Source of the DNA: Pseudomonadales bacterium
GTDB lineage: Bacteria; Pseudomonadota; Gammaproteobacteria; Pseudomonadales; UBA7434
Direction of reading: 5' to 3'
NCBI GenBank assembly: GCA_028223755.1
Contig: JAOIUY010000002.1
Coordinates: 62,001 to 126,000, forward strand
DNA length: 64,000 bases
The notes below the pieces were generated by a model, which did not search any database, was not told the DNA's origin, and saw only the letters and a list, made by a program, of their open reading frames with translations. Positions 59,814 through 64,000 of this stretch are shown here, in pieces. How positions within the stretch are numbered: position 1 is the stretch's first letter; every line of letters starts with the position of its first letter. Position numbers and translations under genes: made by a program.

Positions 59814-60686
59814 ATGAGCGGTAACAAAATTCTTATGGTGGGTTGTGGCGATTTGGGTATCGCGACGGCAAAACGCTTACAAATGGCGGGTTATCAAGTG
59901 GTGGGCGCGCGACGCTCAATCGATAAACTGCCCTCGAGCCTACCTGGCATAGCGATTGATATTACTCAGCCTGAAACCTTAACAGCGCTGGCTCAGCAGG
60001 ATTGGCATGCTGTGATCATTACATTAACAGCAGATAGCTTTAATCGAGAAGCGTATCAAGCAATCTATGTTGATGGTTTAAATAATGTTCTAAATAGCTT
60101 GGCTGGCTGCGTTAAAGCGCCGCTGGTGTTATTCGCATCCTCTACCAGTATTTATCATCAAAATGATGGCTCTATCGTTGATGAGTGTAGCGAAACAAAT
60201 CCCAGCAGCTTTTCAGGCCAAGCGATGCTGCAAGCAGAGCAATTGCTTAATGATTATGACGGCGCAAGCTGTGCACTGCGCTTTGGCGGCATTTATGGAC
60301 GAGGTCTAGGCCGTTTGGCGCAGCGTCTAACCGAGGGTTATATCTGTCCTCGTGAGCCTGTGCTGTACAGCAATAGGATTCATTTTGAAGATTGCAGTCG
60401 CGCCTTAGTTCATTTGGTAGATTTATATCAAGTTGCCGAGCCGACATCGACTTTGGCACCTTGTTATTTAGCGGTGGATAACCAGCCAGCACTATTGCGC
60501 GATGTGATGGAATGGTTAGCTGTTCAGCAGGGCATACAGGTTGAAACACTACAGGATAGCGAGGCACCTATTCGTGGTGGCAATAAGCGCTGCAACAATG
60601 CGACGCTGTTAGAAACAGGGTTTGTGTTGCAGTATCCCGATTATCGCGCTGGCTTTGCTGCAGTACTGGCTGAGTTATCATTATAA
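59814..60686 (+). CDS. NAD(P)-dependent epimerase/dehydratase family protein
   Basis: The 290-residue product begins with a Rossmann nucleotide-binding motif (ILMVGCGDLGIATAKRL, residues 5-21). It has the extended SDR features FASSTSIYHQNDG and RFGGIYGRGLGRL, similar to the YeeZ/SDR_a family. The usual catalytic YxxxK is not evident, as in that family. Substrate is unknown. It is divergent from oxyR and so could share its control region, but nothing in the sequence shows peroxide regulation. Confidence 0.86.
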   Translation: MSGNKILMVGCGDLGIATAKRLQMAGYQVVGARRSIDKLPSSLPGIAIDITQPETLTALAQQDWHAVIITLTADSFNREAYQAIYVDGLNNVLNSLAGCVKAPLVLFASSTSIYHQNDGSIVDECSETNPSSFSGQAMLQAEQLLNDYDGASCALRFGGIYGRGLGRLAQRLTEGYICPREPVLYSNRIHFEDCSRALVHLVDLYQVAEPTSTLAPCYLAVDNQPALLRDVMEWLAVQQGIQVETLQDSEAPIRGGNKRCNNATLLETGFVLQYPDYRAGFAAVLAELSL

Positions 60687-60744
60687 GATCGCGTGTTTTT
60701 GAATTCATTGATCGTATTTTTAATATCGTATTCTGAGAGTATTT

Positions 60745-61116
60745 ATGTCGACAACAGTTATCCAGAGAGTGGCAGGTTTTCTCTTTTTTATTGATGTGCT
60801 TTTAATGACGGTTTTAGCGTTAAAACCTATGCATATCGAAGGTGATATTACTCATGTCGATAAGTTCTTACACTTCTTCGCCTATTTTGTTCTCGCTGGC
60901 TTGGCCTTTTTATATGCTCGACGTTTTAAGCCGTTTCTCAACTGGTGCTTTGCACTGCTTGTTTATGGCGGGGTTATTGAGTATCTGCAATCATTTATGC
61001 CTGGTCGATATATGTCCTTCGCTGATTTTATCGCCAATGCTTGTGGTATAGCGGCTATGATTTTGCTCGCCAGAATGTATCAGGCCAAAAAATCTCGATT
61101 GGCCCAAGCGGCTTAA
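60745..61116 (+). CDS. VanZ family membrane protein
   Basis: A 123-residue product with four hydrophobic segments and the VanZ-like pattern: DKFLHFFAYFVLAGLAF followed by YGGVIEYLQSFMPGRYMSFADFIANACGI. The family is widespread and its function is mostly unknown; vancomycin resistance is not implied. It stands between the SDR gene and metX without tight coupling to either. Confidence 0.88.
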   Translation: MSTTVIQRVAGFLFFIDVLLMTVLALKPMHIEGDITHVDKFLHFFAYFVLAGLAFLYARRFKPFLNWCFALLVYGGVIEYLQSFMPGRYMSFADFIANACGIAAMILLARMYQAKKSRLAQAA

Positions 61117-61238
61117 TAGCCAATGGTTTGGGGATTTGTCTGTCGCGAGCTGGCAGGCTTTTCTATACAATTACGCTTTGTTGATCACAATATAAGTAAT
61201 GAATGATGTATTTAAACACCGCGGTAAACAAATAAACT

Positions 61239-62423
61239 ATGACTTCAGCGTTTAACAAAGCTGGCTCTGTTGGCATTGTGACACCTCAAACGGCGCATTT
61301 TGAGCAGCCGTTTAAAGTGTCTTGTGGGCGCGAGTTGCCCAGTCTCGACATCGTTTATGAAACCTACGGCGAGTTAAACGCTGATCACTCGAATGCGGTG
61401 TTGGTGTGTCATGCGCTTTCAGGCGATCATCATGCCGCCGGCTATCACTCGGCAGACGATAAAAAGCCAGGTTGGTGGGATAATTACATTGGCCCTGGCA
61501 AAGCCATAGATACCAACCTTTTTTACGTAGTTAGCCTCAATAATATTGGCGGCTGCGCGGGCAGTACAGGTCCATCATCGATTAATCCTGAAACGAATGA
61601 ACCTTGGGGTCCAGATTTCCCCACGCTAAGAGTGCGCGACTGGGTAGAAACGCAAAGAATGCTTGCCGATTCATTGGCAATTGAACAATGGGCTGCTGTT
61701 ATTGGCGGAAGCCTTGGCGGCATGCAAGCTATGCGATGGGCGCTAGAGTATCCCGAGCGTTTGCGGCACTGTGTCGTGATCGCGTCGGCGTTAAAATTAA
61801 CCGCACAAAACATCGCGTTTAATAAAACTTCCCGCACAGCGATTAGTTCTGATCCTGATTTTCATGATGGGCGCTATTATCAGCACGATACTTTACCACG
61901 CCGCGGTTTAGCGATTGCTCGGATGATTGGTCACATAACCTATTTATCGGATGGTGTTATGGGCGAAAAATTCGGTCGTGATCTTCGTTCCGGCACTTTT
62001 GAACAAGGTGTTGAGTCAGAGTTAGAGTTTCAAGTCGAAAGTTATCTACGTCATCAGGGCGATGTCTTTTCTGAAAGCTTTGATGCGAATACTTATATGC
62101 TCATGACAAAGGCGTTAGATTTTTTTGATTTAGCCAGAGAGTATGCAGACGATCCGGTGAAAGCTTTTAAAGCTGCCAAGTGTCGTTTCCTCGTTGTGTC
62201 GTTTACTAGCGATTGGCGCTTTTCGCCTGAGCGTTCGCGTGAAATTGTTAATGCATTAATCGGTGCAGAAAAATCAGTGAGCTACGCAGAGGTTGATGCG
62301 CCACTAGGGCATGATTCATTTTTATTACCTGTAGAGCGATACAACAATCTTTTTACAGCGTATATGAGAAAGGTTGCACAAGAGCATCAATCGCTACCGC
62401 AAGGAGATGACCATGCGGCATGA
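61239..62423 (+). CDS. metX: Homoserine O-acyltransferase MetX
   Basis: First step of methionine synthesis, making an activated homoserine ester. The 394-residue product is an alpha/beta hydrolase with nucleophile elbow [31 protein letters not shown] and the catalytic His in LGHDSFLL. Gammaproteobacterial MetX enzymes often use succinyl-CoA, others acetyl-CoA. The acyl donor cannot be decided from sequence here. Its last 11 bases overlap the metW start, implying translational coupling. Confidence 0.95.
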   Translation: MTSAFNKAGSVGIVTPQTAHFEQPFKVSCGRELPSLDIVYETYGELNADHSNAVLVCHALSGDHHAAGYHSADDKKPGWWDNYIGPGKAIDTNLFYVVSLNNIGGCAGSTGPSSINPETNEPWGPDFPTLRVRDWVETQRMLADSLAIEQWAAVIGGSLGGMQAMRWALEYPERLRHCVVIASALKLTAQNIAFNKTSRTAISSDPDFHDGRYYQHDTLPRRGLAIARMIGHITYLSDGVMGEKFGRDLRSGTFEQGVESELEFQVESYLRHQGDVFSESFDANTYMLMTKALDFFDLAREYADDPVKAFKAAKCRFLVVSFTSDWRFSPERSREIVNALIGAEKSVSYAEVDAPLGHDSFLLPVERYNNLFTAYMRKVAQEHQSLPQGDDHAA

Positions 62424-63021
62424 TTTAATAACGTTGAATCAATGGATCGATACCGATTCTCGGGTACTAGATTTAGGCTGTGGTGATGGCATGTTACTAG
62501 AGCATCTTGTTGAAAACAAAAAAGTAAGAGGTCTGGGTGTTGAAATTGATTCAGATAACATTACAAAATGTATCGCTAAAGGTTTAAATGTTATCGAGCA
62601 AGATATTGATAATGGCTTAAGCAATTTTGCAGATAACAGTTTTGACACAGTGCTATTAACGCAAACGTTACAAGCCGTGCGCCGACCCGATTATGTTTTG
62701 CAAGAAATGTTACGGGTAGGTAAAGAGTGCATTATTACTTTTCCTAACTTTGGTCATTGGCAAGCGCGGCTATATTTGATGTTGCGAGGCAAAATGCCGG
62801 TGAGTAAAATGATGCCTTATCATTGGTACGACACGCCGAATATCCATTTTTGTACTGTTAAAGATTTTGAATTGCTGTGCAAAGACCAGCAAATAAAAAT
62901 ATTGCACAGAACAGTTCAGTCGGCACAGGGGGCGGATTCAACAATCAAGACGCCGCATTGGTATAATAAACTTTGGCCTAACTTTTTGGGTGCTCATGCA
63001 ATCTATCATGTCACACGTTAA
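62413..63021 (+). CDS. metW: Methionine biosynthesis protein MetW
   Basis: Methyltransferase-like partner of MetX, needed for full homoserine acylation activity in related bacteria. The product (202 residues from ATG 62413) begins [20 protein letters not shown] and has the SAM-fold motif [14 protein letters not shown] and [14 protein letters not shown] lies 7 bases before the chosen start; ATG 62407 is an alternative. The overlap with metX and the shared context support joint function. Confidence 0.94.
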   Translation: MRHDLITLNQWIDTDSRVLDLGCGDGMLLEHLVENKKVRGLGVEIDSDNITKCIAKGLNVIEQDIDNGLSNFADNSFDTVLLTQTLQAVRRPDYVLQEMLRVGKECIITFPNFGHWQARLYLMLRGKMPVSKMMPYHWYDTPNIHFCTVKDFELLCKDQQIKILHRTVQSAQGADSTIKTPHWYNKLWPNFLGAHAIYHVTR

Positions 63022-63484
63022 TTTTAAAAAGCATATTTGCTTTAATAAATTTAGCGCTATGTTTATAGCGTTATTTCTTTCTTTTTCGGCATTGGCGCAG
63101 GATGTTACATCCATCCGAAAAGGCGCTTATGAAGTTTTCTATAGCGTGTTCAATAGTAGTTTTCTGCAGCCTGAAACAGCGGTTGCTGTAGGCGTAAAGC
63201 GGGCTAAAAATATTGCACTTATCAATCTTTCTATTCGAGAGCATCTTGCCGATGGCACGACAAAAGAAAGTAGAGCTAACCTTGTTAAAGGCACTGCATT
63301 TAATCTTGTCCATAAAAAGACATTAGATTTTGATGAGATCGTAGAGCCAGGCGCGGTTTACTATTTGGCAACATTCAAAATTAGCAATGATAATGAAATG
63401 GTTGTTATCAAGACCTCGGTCAGTCCAGAGAATAGCAACGACGTGATTGATATTGAGTTTGATCACCATTTTTATTTAAACTAA
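63008..63484 (+). CDS. DUF4426-like exported protein
   Basis: The product (158 residues from ATG 63008) has a signal sequence ending near FLSFSALA-QD and a mature part that is beta-rich. The Pseudomonas metX-metW-rdgB neighbourhood contains a homologous short exported protein (DUF4426), and the gene order here is the same. Start choice is uncertain: GTG 62990, ATG 62996 and ATG 63059 are all in frame; none has a strong ribosome site. Function unknown. Confidence 0.75.
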   Translation: MSHVNFKKHICFNKFSAMFIALFLSFSALAQDVTSIRKGAYEVFYSVFNSSFLQPETAVAVGVKRAKNIALINLSIREHLADGTTKESRANLVKGTAFNLVHKKTLDFDEIVEPGAVYYLATFKISNDNEMVVIKTSVSPENSNDVIDIEFDHHFYLN

Positions 63485-63518
63485 CGTTTACCAATTTTTT
63501 AATATACAGAATAAATCT

Positions 63519-64000
63519 ATGATACACCCTGAACTTGTTATCGCTAGCGGCAACGCTGGCAAGCTAAAAGAATTTCAACAGCTGTTTGCCGAAACAGAAA
63601 TTCGCATTCACCCACAAAGCCAATACGACGTACCCGAAGCGATTGAAGACGGGCTAAGTTTTATTGAAAACGCGATTATCAAAGCGCGCAATGCAGCACG
63701 CCATACTGGCCTACCGGCTATTGCCGATGATTCTGGTCTAGAGGTTGAAGCATTAAATGGTGCACCGGGCATTTATTCAGCGCGTTTTAATGAAGATGCT
63801 AACGGCGTTAGAACCAGCGATGAAGCGAATAACGAAAAACTTTTATCACTATTAAAAGGCAAGCCAGAAAGTGAGCGTGCGGCAAGCTTTGTTTGTGCCC
63901 TAGCGTTTATGCGACACGAAAAAGATCCATCGCCGGTTGTTTGTGTTGCAAGATGGGATGGCATTATTCTCGCAGAGCCGCGTGGTACTAATGGCTTTGG
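63519..64000 (+). CDS. rdgB: RdgB/HAM1 non-canonical purine NTP pyrophosphatase (partial)
   Basis: Hydrolyses dITP, ITP and XTP to prevent their incorporation into nucleic acids. The frame begins at ATG 63519 and runs off the right edge after 160 codons. It shows ASGNAGKLKEFQ at the N-terminus, IADDSGLEVEALNGAPGIYSARF (catalytic Asp, given here as residues 68-90) and the closing AEPRGTNGFG substrate-recognition segment. About 40 C-terminal residues are expected outside the window. Confidence 0.96.
   Translation, partial: MIHPELVIASGNAGKLKEFQQLFAETEIRIHPQSQYDVPEAIEDGLSFIENAIIKARNAARHTGLPAIADDSGLEVEALNGAPGIYSARFNEDANGVRTSDEANNEKLLSLLKGKPESERAASFVCALAFMRHEKDPSPVVCVARWDGIILAEPRGTNGF

Noticed and set aside
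60247-60567. 106-residue minus-strand frame in the SDR gene
   Set aside because: Shadow of the SDR gene; no start signal and no known pattern.
61523-61837. 104-residue minus-strand frame in metX
   Set aside because: Lies wholly within conserved metX coding sequence on the other strand.

Overview
This window is a replication-origin-proximal segment of a gammaproteobacterial chromosome. Gene content and order (atp operon, parBA, rsmG-mnmG, mnmE-yidC-yidD-rnpA-rpmH, dnaA-dnaN-recF-gyrB, glyQS, trkHA-rsmB-fmt-def-LysM-dprA, tsaC-hemF-aroE, then an aa3 oxidase cluster, polA, recG, oxyR, metXW and rdgB) match the layout known from Pseudomonas and related, largely marine lineages. The host is inferred to be an aerobic, heterotrophic gammaproteobacterium, perhaps of the Cellvibrionales type. 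Support comes from the proton-type ATP synthase, oxygen-dependent HemF, aa3 oxidase with a full assembly set, and OxyR with both redox cysteines. No rRNA, tRNA, prophage, insertion sequence or CRISPR array was seen.

Layout. 1-6.3 kb: F1Fo ATP synthase operon on the minus strand (atpD cut by the left edge; atpC lies outside). 6.4-11.0 kb: mnmG-rsmG-parA-parB on the minus strand. 11.0-11.5 kb: AT-rich direct repeats followed by DnaA-box-like sites, the first candidate origin. 11.5-12.1 kb: a lone HNH nuclease-like gene. 12.1-16.2 kb: mnmE, yidC, yidD, rnpA, rpmH (minus). 16.2-17.0 kb: rpmH-dnaA intergenic region with DnaA boxes, a 14-bp palindrome and repeats, the second candidate origin. 17-23.8 kb: dnaA, dnaN, recF, gyrB (plus). 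Two parS-like ParB sites lie in recF, one covering its start codon, about 12 kb from parAB.

23.8-33.7 kb (minus): acyltransferase, glyS, glyQ, trkH, trkA, rsmB, fmt, def. 34-39.5 kb (plus): LysM protein, a dprA reading frame broken by two frameshifts, purE, tsaC, hemF, aroE. 39.5-43 kb: a TIGR03790-type exported protein, a gamma-carbonic-anhydrase-like protein, a zinc-ribbon protein and a MATE transporter. 43.2-52.9 kb: cytochrome oxidase cluster (coxB with fused cytochrome c, coxA, cox11, coxC, SURF1, a SCO-like membrane protein, ctaA, ctaB, SCO1) followed by an exported nuclease. A long leader precedes coxB. 53-56.6 kb: a small exported protein of unknown function and polA. 56.6-59.7 kb: recG and oxyR (minus). 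59.8-64 kb: SDR protein, VanZ protein, metX, metW, a DUF4426-like protein and rdgB (cut by the right edge).

Nearly all genes are housekeeping. No obviously novel multi-gene system was found. The observations most worth a second look are the recF parS sites, the two candidate origins, the broken dprA, the origin-adjacent HNH protein, the TIGR03790 protein as a pointer to an exosortase system, the coxB leader, and the uncharacterised small exported protein beside polA.
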